Shown piece by piece: positions 55,049 to 64,000 of a DNA stretch of 64,000 bases. The DNA lies in NCBI RefSeq assembly GCF_015706575.1, contig NW_024037057.1:6505203-6569202 (forward strand). The letters run 5' to 3'. The translations under genes and the position numbers were made by a program. This DNA comes from Patiria miniata. Taxonomy: Eukaryota; Echinodermata; Asteroidea; Valvatida; Asterinidae. The notes beneath the pieces were generated by a model. The model was not told the origin of the DNA. It searched no databases and saw only the letters and a list, made by a program, of their open reading frames with translations. The first letter of the stretch is position 1. Every line of letters starts with the position of its first letter.

Positions 55049-57294
55049 AGAATTGCTACTTATGATTTCACTTGCGATTGACTTGTGACTGGACTTGTGA
55101 TTTATGACATAAATAATATGCACGGTTGTACAGAAATGATGTTTTAATGTAATGCAAAAAATCAAACATTTCTCAACGGTTCAGAAAATAAAGAAATATG
55201 TATTATAGCGACATCAATTCCCATCATTGTTTGGTTAGAAGGAATTGGCATTCAGAATGTCCAACTGTGATGGTGTGTGCGTGGATAAATTATATATAAA
55301 ATGTCGCATTGCATTATTGGCAGGTGGCAACGCCATGAGCAAATTTCTTCCAGGCATCTAGTAAGTATGCAATATTTTTGTTGTTGACAGAGACCGATGG
55401 AAACTTAGGCTGATTTCCGTACATACAAAAGCAGTGCAAAAATCTCCTTTGCACCCATAATCATATTTTCTCCATCCCCTGCAGAGTTTATTTACCCTAA
55501 CCAACCCGAGTGGTGTTAATCTCGGAAATGCAGATGGAAATTTATTTTTTTTGAAATTATTAAACTATGCTAAGTAGAAAAAAACTCATCTTTATTACAT
55601 ATGCAAAGTTTTAGATAAATTGTGTAATTAAAATAGTTTGTATTAGAACGCTTTCGCCCATGAATTAGTGCATTCCCTGATACGTCACAGTAAAAGCGCC
55701 CTCAATCGACAGGAAATAGCATAGAGGTATTGGGGGAACCGAGAAAACCTGTATACACCAAAAGTGTGAAAGATGTCTGCACAAATTTGTTTGAAGTATC
55801 AAGCTACTTTCGTGACTTTCTTAGAGCGCTAATGTATCTCGCTGAATAAAGAGTTTGGACGTGTGATGTTTCTTGCTGTCGGTTTGGAGTATCGGCGATA
55901 ATGACTTTGTAAAATGTTGCCGGACCAGGTCATACACGATTCCGATGCAGGGATTATGCAGTTGAGCACAGCATAGAGTGTGAAGAACGCAGGGCGTAAC
56001 AATGGTAAGTCCGTTTTCAGTGTACATATGTATAGGAGTGTATCTCTACGTAAATGTATCGCATTGGCAGGACAAAATAACGGCTCTCAATAACTGAATG
56101 GCCCGCTATGCAAGCGTTAGGTAACGCTGCATTCCGCTTCTGAATGATTCTTTACACCTGCATTATACCGTTTGAGGCTTTTCCATTATACGGATTCTGA
56201 CAATGTAAAGTGTTCTTGCGATTTTGTTCTTGTGCGAAATGCCTTAAAATCGGGGCCCTACACGTACGTGTCCGCATTTGTACTGAACTTTCGAAACTTT
56301 AACTTAAGTGGCGGCACATAAGTCTTGCGCAATAAAGGAAAACACGTGAGGGCGCTCTGCAGGGTCAGCGTATGTGGCCCTCTAACAATAGACCTTTCCA
56401 TCTCCAACCCGTGGTTAGGACATTATTTTTCGGCCAACCACGGTTCGGCAAACTATTGAAAGCCTATTGCAAAAAATGAAGAATAGTCAATATACAATGA
56501 TGTGTCCAAAAAATCGGATTGTTAAAAATACCACTCGTCAATTGCTAAAAAATACTGTATAAACAAAAGATTTTGTCTTCCATAATGAGGTTGTGAAGAT
56601 GACATTTTTGGCAAAGTCCGTTGCCAACCACGGCTTAGATTAATGCACCCAAGGTAGCGGCCCATACACCACCAATATATCAATAAAAAGCCTGAAACAC
56701 TACTAAAAAAAAACTGAAACTACACATATTTCAAATATGTGTTTTTTGGATGTTTCACACCAAATCCAGCACGTTTAATTTGTCACATTTTTTGAAAAAA
56801 AACCCTGAATTCAGGTAAAAACCTGAAAAGTGGCATCTCTGATACAAAATGGCGCTCAGTGTTTACATATAATAGAAAGGTCTGTAAATCGGGGGGGGGG
56901 GGATTATGGTCACTCTTCACTCGGCTGCGAATTCCCTTAATCATCAGAGGGAGGGAAAAAATGTTTGTAATTTGTGCATTTTAGTATAGGCTTACACGGA
57001 GGCCTATATATTTTTGCGACAGCACATCAGCCCCAGTTTATTTGAAACCATCTTCCATAGCTCAGTCTGCGTGCAATTAACTTGCAATCAATTTCACGTC
57101 AGCGTAAAGGCCGGAGGGCCGTCAGTTAGCATTACAGTCCGTTCGGCCGGAGACGGCACACAGACATCATAATCTCGCCTCAAAGACGCACCGGTGATTC
57201 TTATAAACCTAGAAATGTCAGTTGGTGATGTGTTGCGCAACATGAAATCCTCCGTGAAGGCGACACGAGCTGTCAGAATTAGAATTTGGTGACA
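55049..57294. other. Gene-free stretch
   Basis: A possible weak inverted-repeat element spans about 56388-56886 (TAGACCTTTCCAT and a mirrored GAAAGGTCTG, only about 11 bases). Otherwise AT-rich DNA without recognised exons. Confidence 0.4.
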
Positions 57295-57761
57295 TACAGG
57301 ACGAGTGAAAAAAAAAGCACTTTAAAAATCTAGGATATGAAAGCCCAATTCATAACCTTTCTTTTAAAAGTACAAAAATCATTCAAATCACTTTATGTAC
57401 TTTTCAAGTTACGGAATTTTAAACACAACCAACGTTTTAAAGTTCTGTCCGCCGTCACAAAAAAAGGTGTGCGTTCTTTCAGCAAAACGAAAACAATTCA
57501 CACACATCCCTATGTGATTTGTTTTCGTTTTGCTGAAAGAACACTTACCTTCTTGTGATCCGTGGACAAAACTTTAAAACGGTGGTTGTGTTTGAAATTC
57601 CGTAACTTAAAAAGTACTTGAGTGATTTGAATGATTCGTGTACTAAAAGAAAGCTTATGAATTGGGCGTTTACATCCTAGATTTTGAAAGCGCTACATGC
57701 AGAACTTCACTAAAACAATGGTCCCCACATTTGGGTTTCGCTTTTTTTGACTCACCCTGTA
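57295..57761. mobile_element. TACAGG foldback element, intact reference copy
   Basis: 467 bases, arms of about 220 bases meeting near 57500-57520. The left edge TACAGGACGAGTGAAAAA is partly shortened; the right edge GACTCACCCTGTA is intact. The arms share AAAGCTTATGAATTGGGC-type and ACCAACGTTTTAAAGTTCTG blocks with 22564, 24748 and 37862. Confidence 0.85.
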
Positions 57762-58284
57762 TATCTGCAGTAGGTCAGAGCAAAGAGTGAAATGGCTTTT
57801 CATGAAAATGAAAACCGAAGTATGCTTCTTCGTTTTTCAATTCCTGCCGTCCAAGGAAAAATATCTACATGAGAACGAAAAAAAAATGTGTAAAACCTAA
57901 TCTTCCACTACTGTGAGCCCTTTTTGTGCTGTCATAATATCTGGAGTTGTGTTTACTCGCTATTGTAAAATTTAACATAAGGTGGTTAGTCCCGAGTTGC
58001 ACGGACATTGGGCTGCGTGAATGAATCACAGAGGGCGCTATTCTTTGACGCTGGTCCCCTTCAAGCGTTGTGCTGGGGTTCGGGTATTTTTCACTGGGCA
58101 TTTGCTTGGTACAAGTGCGTGAACGGTGGTTTTCTACGGTATTGAAGAGGGCTTCGCGTGTGTAAGTGTATAACGTGCCCGAACCGCAGCAGGTCATCAA
58201 GGTGTAGACCTGTAATTAGGCCCAGAATTCCCCATACGCGGGCCAAATCACAATTTGTATGCCCTCAAATTCTTTGCTATTACA

Positions 58285-58525
58285 GCATAATTATTTTGTG
58301 GGCCATGAACTTGAAGGTTTGTACGAGAAGATGGGTGGAAGCCGTACATAGGGGTGTGAGCTCGTATTTCGGTTTAATTCGGATGAAATTGGGCCCTAAA
58401 ATTGCTCTATTTTGCAACGGAGCGCAGGCGTCATTGTTCAAAATGGCGATGGGCGACAGGACTACTTTTCCGGGGGTGATCATCTTTGGATGGAATTTCC
58501 TCCCAAAAGTCATGGGATAATTGAA
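58285..58525 (+). repeat. Interspersed repeat, copy 2
   Basis: Matches 23226-23480 in the same orientation, beginning ATTATTTTGTGGGCCATGAA. The start lies close to a foldback element in both places. Confidence 0.65.
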
Positions 58526-59621
58526 CAAAATTTAACCGACAATGAAAGATTATGAAATATGTTAAACCCGGATAATCCTTTTATATTCATTGCAAATTAC
58601 TGGTTCTATGCCTTTTAAGTAAAAAAAAAAGGCTTTTGCGACTTCTTACTTATTCCATACGGTTGCGTTTACATCACAATACTGGGGATTTTTTTGGAAC
58701 TCAGAAAAGAGAATTAAGCTATCATGAAACCTTGAAACGGTATATTTGTTTACATTTGAATGAATTTTATAGAAAGTGGTTCCGTGTTCGAATTATGTTT
58801 CCAATTTTTGAGGACCTATTCTTCGAATGTCTTCATTTACAAGCACTTATTTTGTTCAAATGCACATTAAAGTTTGATTTAATATCTGGAGAGTTACGCT
58901 ACTATTGTACACAAATTCTAGTGCAAATGACGTTCACTTAAAATAGGGTCTGTTTGATTTAGACGGAGTTTTATTTTTTTTGTGGGGGTTTTTTGGCAGA
59001 TAGGATATCTCAGTAATTACCCGGCGAAAGCAGTGTCTACAAAGAGTCCTAAATTGCGCCCTCTTTAGTCGGAAGGCAATATGACGGCCAGTAAAATGAT
59101 GGCGCTATTCACGCTCTACCTTCGCTCGTAGCAAAAAGAAAAAAGGCGCCCATGGGCGTGCGTGACAGCTAGGGTACTTATCGGACTCCGTGTGCGAACA
59201 AGAGAGGGCGCTTTTTTTTACTACTTTCGAGAGACACACTGCGTTCTTGTACTGGTTGTGCACAAAGCCATATAATGTCTTCGAGTGAGCGTTGGGCGTC
59301 GTAGGCAGTACGTACAAGGTGAGTCAAAAAAGCGGAACCCAAACCCCCAAAATATACTTCGTATTAAAAATATATATAATTATGTGGCACCAAACATAAT
59401 AATGACTGGACAGCCAATTTCATAAGCTACTATTACATGAAAAAAATACTGAAATTGATCAATCCGTTCAAACAATATCAACATTTAAACGCAATGACCC
59501 TAAAACCTGTTTCGTCCAAAAATAAAAGCAGTTTAGTGTGTATTCTAACTGTTTTGAACAACAACGAAAATGACACAATACTTGTTTCAACAACTGCAGT
59601 ACACTGTACACAATATCTTTA
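58526..59621. other. Gene-free stretch with one mariner-like end
   Basis: TACAAGGTGAGTCAAAAAAG at 59313 looks like a left end of the TACAGGG families, but no mirrored right end is evident before 59621. Otherwise AT-rich. Confidence 0.4.
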
Positions 59622-59800
59622 TTAAAGCTATAGTCCATTATTTGCAGCCATCCGAAAAGTAACTGGAGTAATTATTGTTGAAAAATATACTTGGTTGAAA
59701 GATAGTAAGGGGACTAAACTCCCTGTGAGATTATTCCTTCTGGCAAGCTGTCATTTTGAAGTAATCAACGAAAGAAGGCCTTTCCAACGGTGCGTCTTAA
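59622..59800 (+). mobile_element. TTAA-target MITE, copy 3 (left part only)
   Basis: TTAAAGCTATAGTCCATTAT through CAACGGTGCGTCTTAAG matches the first 180 bases of 8692-9245. It then stops. Confidence 0.75.
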
Positions 59801-60111
59801 GCAAGATTCAGTTACCTTTTTTGCTAACAATTTAAATTTTCGCCCTTAGGTGGACAATATGATTTTTTTTGTATATACACGCGAATCAATTTCTTTTTTC
59901 TTTTTTTCCGAGTTTAGTTATAGTTATGAGTCAGGAAAGTACGTACAGCGCCACGCAGTTACATCACACCTGCATTGGTGATGGCATTAACGACTAGTCA
60001 ACGTCACCAGTTAAATCAGGCCTGACTGCTTTTACGAAAACATCATTATTCCAGAAATCAGTAGGGCCCAGGTTCAAGTTACTAGCATGACCTTGTTTGC
60101 GGTCGGGCAAA

Positions 60112-61533
60112 TCACATCCGCTGGAAGATTTTGACGGAGTGTCTGTCTGCGACAACCACATCCCCAGAGGGGGTGAACGCCATTCCTATAGGATTGCGCA
60201 ACCCTTGAGCAACTGTCGATATGAATGCACCATCGGAGTGGTAATGTTGCACTCCATTTTTGTTAAGTTCACCGGAGTGAACAGCGACGTAGATGCTCCC
60301 ATCATCATCGCACAGGACACCAGTCGGTTTGGCTGGTTTGCCATTCAGGTAGGTCGTCACGCTGAAATGCACGTTGCCCTTAGAGTCTACGCATAGCAGC
60401 TTCTTCTCCTCGTAGTTTGTGAACATCAGCCGCCCTTTGTTGTTCATTGCCAATGGTTCTCCTAGTGCCCAGCCACTGACGACATCTTGACATTTTACCC
60501 CGATGAACGCCATATCCATCTTTGCAGGTTCGCACTTGATTTCCTTCTGGAATTCCAAGTTGCGCATCACCGACGTCTTGCGCGCCAAAAGCTCGAAGTC
60601 ATCGGCTCGTCTCATCAAGTCATTTACTGCCGTGGCGATCTGATCTGCGCGTTCTATCTGCTCATGGTTGTATAGGAGCGCCTTTTCGAACTCGCTGTCT
60701 CTCTCCTCACCGATTTTATCGAGCTTTTCGGTGAGAAGCTTTGCTTTGTTTCTGATTTTAGCGATCTCTTCCTCCGCTTTGGCAGCAATAGCACTTCGCA
60801 CCTGAGCCAGTTTCTTTTGTAATCCATTTCGTGCTTGTTTGATGGAGTCTCCATTTGATGAAAGTTGCTTTTTGATTTTCTCGAACTTTTGTAATTCGTC
60901 GTTGACATTCTTACGGATTGATTTTATAACGTCAGAGATTGCAGTGTACTTGTGATCTGGTGGCGTGTGCTCGGTTGCAGCACACCTCCAGCAAATTAGT
61001 ATATTACAGGTTTCACAATACAAACATATGTCATGATCACTATGTTGTCTACATTTTGGTGCGACAGTCTTGGTAAGATCCGTAGGTAAAAACCTCGATT
61101 TGTCCAGCTCTATGATGCGATGGTCTTTGGTGTTCCTCAGACGGTTGTGTTCCTCTTGGCATTTCTCGCAGAAGTTCTGCTTGCAGTCCAGACATCTTGA
61201 TACAGCCTCATTTCCATCTTCACACGATTCACATGTTGCTCTTGTAGATGATGCATGCCTTAATGCCTGCTCTTCTTTGTTTACCTTATCAACAAGAGAA
61301 CTCAATAGTAAACTGGGAGACAGTTTTTGCACTCCTCCGTCAGGAACTTGCGTCTCTTTTCTGCAGATTGGACACTTTATCTTCTTTCTGCTCACCATCT
61401 TTTCCAGACACTTTAGGCAGAAGCTGTGTTGACAGTTCAGCATCTTGGGATCTTTGAAACGACAGAAACAGATCGGACATTCCAGCTCCTTGCTGATCTT
61501 GTCCAACACGGTTTGGGTTGCAGCTTCCGCCAT
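60112..61533 (-). CDS. TRIM protein: RING, two B-boxes, coiled coil, short NHL-like propeller (473 aa)
   Basis: Single coding exon. ATG at 61533 has a strong context (AAAGATGG); the open frame continues upstream to 61566 but only via a TTG codon. RING C3HC4 uses C19, C22, C34, H36, C39, C42, C54 and C57. B-box 1 spans 101-138. B-box 2 spans 161-194 (C161, H164, C173, C176, C181, C184, H189, H194). A helical coiled coil covers about 198-325. The tail (about 355-473) has repeats such as PTGVLCDDDGSIYVAV and PIGMAFTPSGDVVVADRHS, like NHL propeller blades, but only about three where six are usual. The family acts as RING ubiquitin ligases with substrates bound by the C-terminal domain. Nearest style is TRIM2/3/56/71 of invertebrates, without a filamin domain. 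A possible acceptor (TTATTAAG) just before the ATG suggests a 5' UTR exon. Confidence 0.93.
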   Translation of the reverse strand: MAEAATQTVLDKISKELECPICFCRFKDPKMLNCQHSFCLKCLEKMVSRKKIKCPICRKETQVPDGGVQKLSPSLLLSSLVDKVNKEEQALRHASSTRATCESCEDGNEAVSRCLDCKQNFCEKCQEEHNRLRNTKDHRIIELDKSRFLPTDLTKTVAPKCRQHSDHDICLYCETCNILICWRCAATEHTPPDHKYTAISDVIKSIRKNVNDELQKFEKIKKQLSSNGDSIKQARNGLQKKLAQVRSAIAAKAEEEIAKIRNKAKLLTEKLDKIGEERDSEFEKALLYNHEQIERADQIATAVNDLMRRADDFELLARKTSVMRNLEFQKEIKCEPAKMDMAFIGVKCQDVVSGWALGEPLAMNNKGRLMFTNYEEKKLLCVDSKGNVHFSVTTYLNGKPAKPTGVLCDDDGSIYVAVHSGELNKNGVQHYHSDGAFISTVAQGLRNPIGMAFTPSGDVVVADRHSVKIFQRM

Positions 61534-63192
61534 CTTTCTTAATAAAACAAACAAAATATAGGGCAAAGTTTTTAGTCAAATACTGTTTTTGTTTGTAAGT
61601 GTTTTTTTTTTCCAAATTGAAATTTGACAACAATTCATGATCCCAATTCATCTATATTCACCTGAATATAAGCGACGTTTTAAAGTAAGCCGAACGCATA
61701 TGCCTGTGGTAACACCTCAGAAGTACTTCTCTCGGACTGGAGAGAGCCTAGCCTAGCAAAAGTCAAACTGTCGCAACCAAGAACGTTTTTTTCCAATGCA
61801 CGAACACTCTAGCACACAGTAGTAAATGTCGACTTGTTCTCGTCACTGCTTACGTGCAGAAAAGACCAGATTGTTCTGGAATATTCCTGTTGATCGAACT
61901 TTGATGTGGGGCGTATGCACTCGGAATATCGACTGATGATTTAGAATTAACAATGAATTTGTTAGTTTACTGGTATTTCAAAGTACACCTACAAGATCGA
62001 TAGCAAGATCTGGAATGGCTTAATTTGACGTTATTATGCCATAGTTCAAACAGTTATCGTCATCTGAACTTCGCTCTGTAGATCACGATTAATTCTCATG
62101 TAACTCTAAGCCGTGCAAAGAACGAGTAATCTGCCCAAGCAACGAAAATGTCCCTTGACCTATTTGTAATCAGGATTCTTACCAATGCTCTGCTTTTAAC
62201 ACTTGTTATTACTTTTAACACCTGTTATTCCCTTTAACACATGTTTCTGGTGTCATTAACAACAAAAATAACCCATTCACTTAATACTGGGCGCCTTTGA
62301 AACCCCCAACTCTAAACCTGTGAATTATAACCAACCATTGAGGCGATCAGGGTAATTTGGTGGCCTAAATTTTATGACTTCTAAAGTTCTAATACACGTC
62401 ATAGTACCCTTATATGTAATCAATAGCGCCCCATCTGACAACAATCAATGACATTAATGTCCATAAATGTTGGAAATGCGATCAATATAGAGGACGCTAT
62501 CTGATGCCTTTGGACGAGTTGGACAAGCATGTGAAAGCCGTCTGCTTTCTTCAAGATCAGATATGGAGTGCTTGCTGAGCAGTCCTAAATATCATCAGTA
62601 CTAAACACTTAAATAATGAGCTACTCAGCTATACACTCTTAAACATGTCGAGACAAAATAATGGAGCACTGTTATACATGAATGTTCAGATGCAAATTGC
62701 TCTTTCCCAAGCCATTTAACTAATGGTTAAGTGGTTTGGGAAATGAGGAGCCGCCATATTGCAGACAAGGGAGAGGGGAGTGGCATTTAAGCGTGCCACC
62801 TGAGACAATCGACACCACTTCCCCCCAGCGAGTCAACGATGAACACATCCTGCAGACGGTAAACTGACATTGGGTTGGTATCGTCTCACAACAGCCATAG
62901 TTTTCTGGTGCCGCAGTCTGAATTTCTGTATACTAACCTGATATAAAATATCTGCAAAACAAAGCTACCCCAAGACTTTGTTAAATGACTGTAATCTGCC
63001 ACCATCTGTACACTCATCACTTAATATCCACAGGTGTGTCACTGCCAGACAAAGTGGACTTGAAACTTTTAATTGTTAACTATTTTGATTTGCGGTGAAA
63101 CTGTCAACTTCTCGGCCAGCTGTAGCGGCTTTTGACAAGACTTGCAGGTCTGAATTTTGAAGATTGGGATGCATCATATTCCATTAGTAAAC
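61534..63192. other. Divergent intergenic region between TRIM and fibrinogen-like genes
   Basis: About 1.66 kb holding both 5' flanks. TAACACCTGTTATT-like repeats at 62200-62250 are the only repeated feature. No clear TATA box or core promoter is assignable. Confidence 0.4.
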
Positions 63193-64000
63193 ATGATCAG
63201 TGTCGTTATGGCAGCTGTGATGTTAGTTGTCACGGCACACAACTGCCTCAACCCGTCTCCAGGCAAGTGTACTCGTGATTTTCACGGGGCCACAAACCGG
63301 ACCTTGAAGAATCACGCCTATCAGACAAAGATCACAGCATCTGTTGTGATCTGCGGGCGTGACTGCTCTATGGACCCACGGTGTGCATCCTTCAACTTCA
63401 ATTCCTGCAGACGGGTCTGCGAGCTCAACGCGGCAACTAGGATCCAGAGACCCGTGGGAGACTTCATTGAGCTGCATGGCAGTGTCTACTTCGACGAGGA
63501 CCTGGAAACGCCTCTCACTTCGGCGGTGGGCCCTGCAAGGTACGGCAGCTGCAAGGAGCTCCTGGAGGCATGCCACACCGAGAACGGCATCTACACCATC
63601 TTTCCCACCGGTACGTCGGGCACCGGTGAGATCCAGGTCTACTGCGACATGGAGACCGACGGTGGCGGCTGGATCGTGTTTCAGAGGCGGCGAGACGGCA
63701 CGGTGGACTTCTACCGGACTTGGACCGAGTACCGGTCCGGCTTCGGTGAACTTGACGGCGAGTTCTGGTTGGGGAACGAGCACCTGCGCGGACTCACTCA
63801 GTCGGGGCAGTGGCGTCTGAGAGTAGACCTGGGTGACTGGGATGGCACGGAGACCTGGGCCGAGTACGGAGAGTTCGCCGTGTCTGGAGACAGTTTCACC
63901 CTTCGCGTGGGTGGGTACGATCCAAGAAGTACCACAGGCGATTCCATGGGCGTTCACAACGGCCTTGACTTTATCACCAAGGAAGGTGGTAACTGCGCAC
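63193..64000 (+). CDS. Secreted PAN/apple plus fibrinogen-like domain protein (3' partial)
   Basis: Open from ATG at 63193 to the window edge, 269 complete codons without intron or stop. Residues 1-17 (MISVVMAAVMLVVTAHN) are a signal peptide. Residues 26-100 form a PAN/apple-like module with C26, C54, C58, C64, C72 and C76 and the signature CASFNFNSC then CELN, with a glycosylation site at N35. Residues 117 onward are a fibrinogen C-terminal domain: YGSCKELLEA, DMETDGGGWIVFQRR, FGELDGEFWLGNEHL, LRVDLGDWDG. The missing part should hold the calcium site and the end of the fold. Such proteins are secreted lectin-like recognition molecules (ficolin/FREP group). Codons are GC-rich. The long antisense frame at 63223-63957 is its shadow. 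Confidence 0.93.
   Translation, partial: MISVVMAAVMLVVTAHNCLNPSPGKCTRDFHGATNRTLKNHAYQTKITASVVICGRDCSMDPRCASFNFNSCRRVCELNAATRIQRPVGDFIELHGSVYFDEDLETPLTSAVGPARYGSCKELLEACHTENGIYTIFPTGTSGTGEIQVYCDMETDGGGWIVFQRRRDGTVDFYRTWTEYRSGFGELDGEFWLGNEHLRGLTQSGQWRLRVDLGDWDGTETWAEYGEFAVSGDSFTLRVGGYDPRSTTGDSMGVHNGLDFITKEGGNCA

Noticed and set aside
61534-61566. Upstream extension of the TRIM frame
   Set aside because: It starts at TTG, not ATG; ATG at 61533 has a strong context and is followed by the conserved N-terminus.
63223-63957. 244-codon minus-strand frame
   Set aside because: Antisense shadow of the PAN/fibrinogen coding sequence.
1-64000. CRISPR arrays, operons, bacterial signals, or a virus-derived element with capsid or envelope genes
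   Set aside because: Spliced eukaryotic genes and eukaryotic transposons throughout; no such arrays, gene clusters or capsid-like frames are visible.

Overview
The window is animal nuclear DNA. Its genes are split by GT-AG introns, one of them having a 31-base exon. Long AT-rich gaps are packed with short inverted-repeat transposons, tRNA-derived SINEs and tandem repeats. The gene content is an LNX-type PDZ protein, a TRIM protein with a propeller-like tail and a PAN plus fibrinogen-domain secreted protein. Together with the repeat style, this points to a marine invertebrate deuterostome. Echinoderm is my best guess, but a hemichordate or amphioxus is not excluded.

Layout: positions 2424-14105 (+) carry 11 exons of an LNX1/2 orthologue (E3 ubiquitin ligase scaffold). 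They encode the TRAF-type zinc-finger region, four PDZ domains and the natural stop. The RING exon lies left of the window. All ten introns carry a mobile element or a tandem array. From about 14.5 to 51.9 kb I find no convincing conserved protein gene. This stretch holds SINEs, a LINE 3' end, MITEs of several families (TTA/TAA-target Harbinger-like, TA-target mariner-like foldbacks, TTAA-target piggyBac-like), a relic of a mariner-type transposase, a 180-bp satellite, and hammerhead-ribozyme-like motifs of the kind carried by Penelope-like elements. At 51979-52631 (+) a terminal coding exon encodes a small type I membrane protein with a PPAY motif. The right end has a single-exon TRIM gene (60112-61533, -) divergent from a single-exon PAN/fibrinogen gene (63193 to the window edge, +).

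How the genes relate: LNX would act inside the cell as a ubiquitin ligase that picks substrates through its PDZ domains. The TRIM protein is another RING ligase. The fibrinogen-like protein is a secreted recognition-type molecule. TRIM and fibrinogen-related families are often expanded in immune repertoires of invertebrate deuterostomes, so the right-hand pair may be immune, but this is inference. Nothing suggests the three genes form one pathway.

Most unusual signals: (1) a perfect 59-bp palindrome at 47749-47869 whose arms can fold like a hammerhead ribozyme, and a second, better hammerhead-like fold antisense in an LNX intron; (2) an LNX with a complete second TRAF-type finger and no visible NPxY Numb-binding motif; (3) Harbinger-like elements nested in a mariner-like foldback; (4) a mariner transposase tail trapped in a large inverted repeat. 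All repeat-family names rest on ends, target duplications and motifs read by eye, with no database search.
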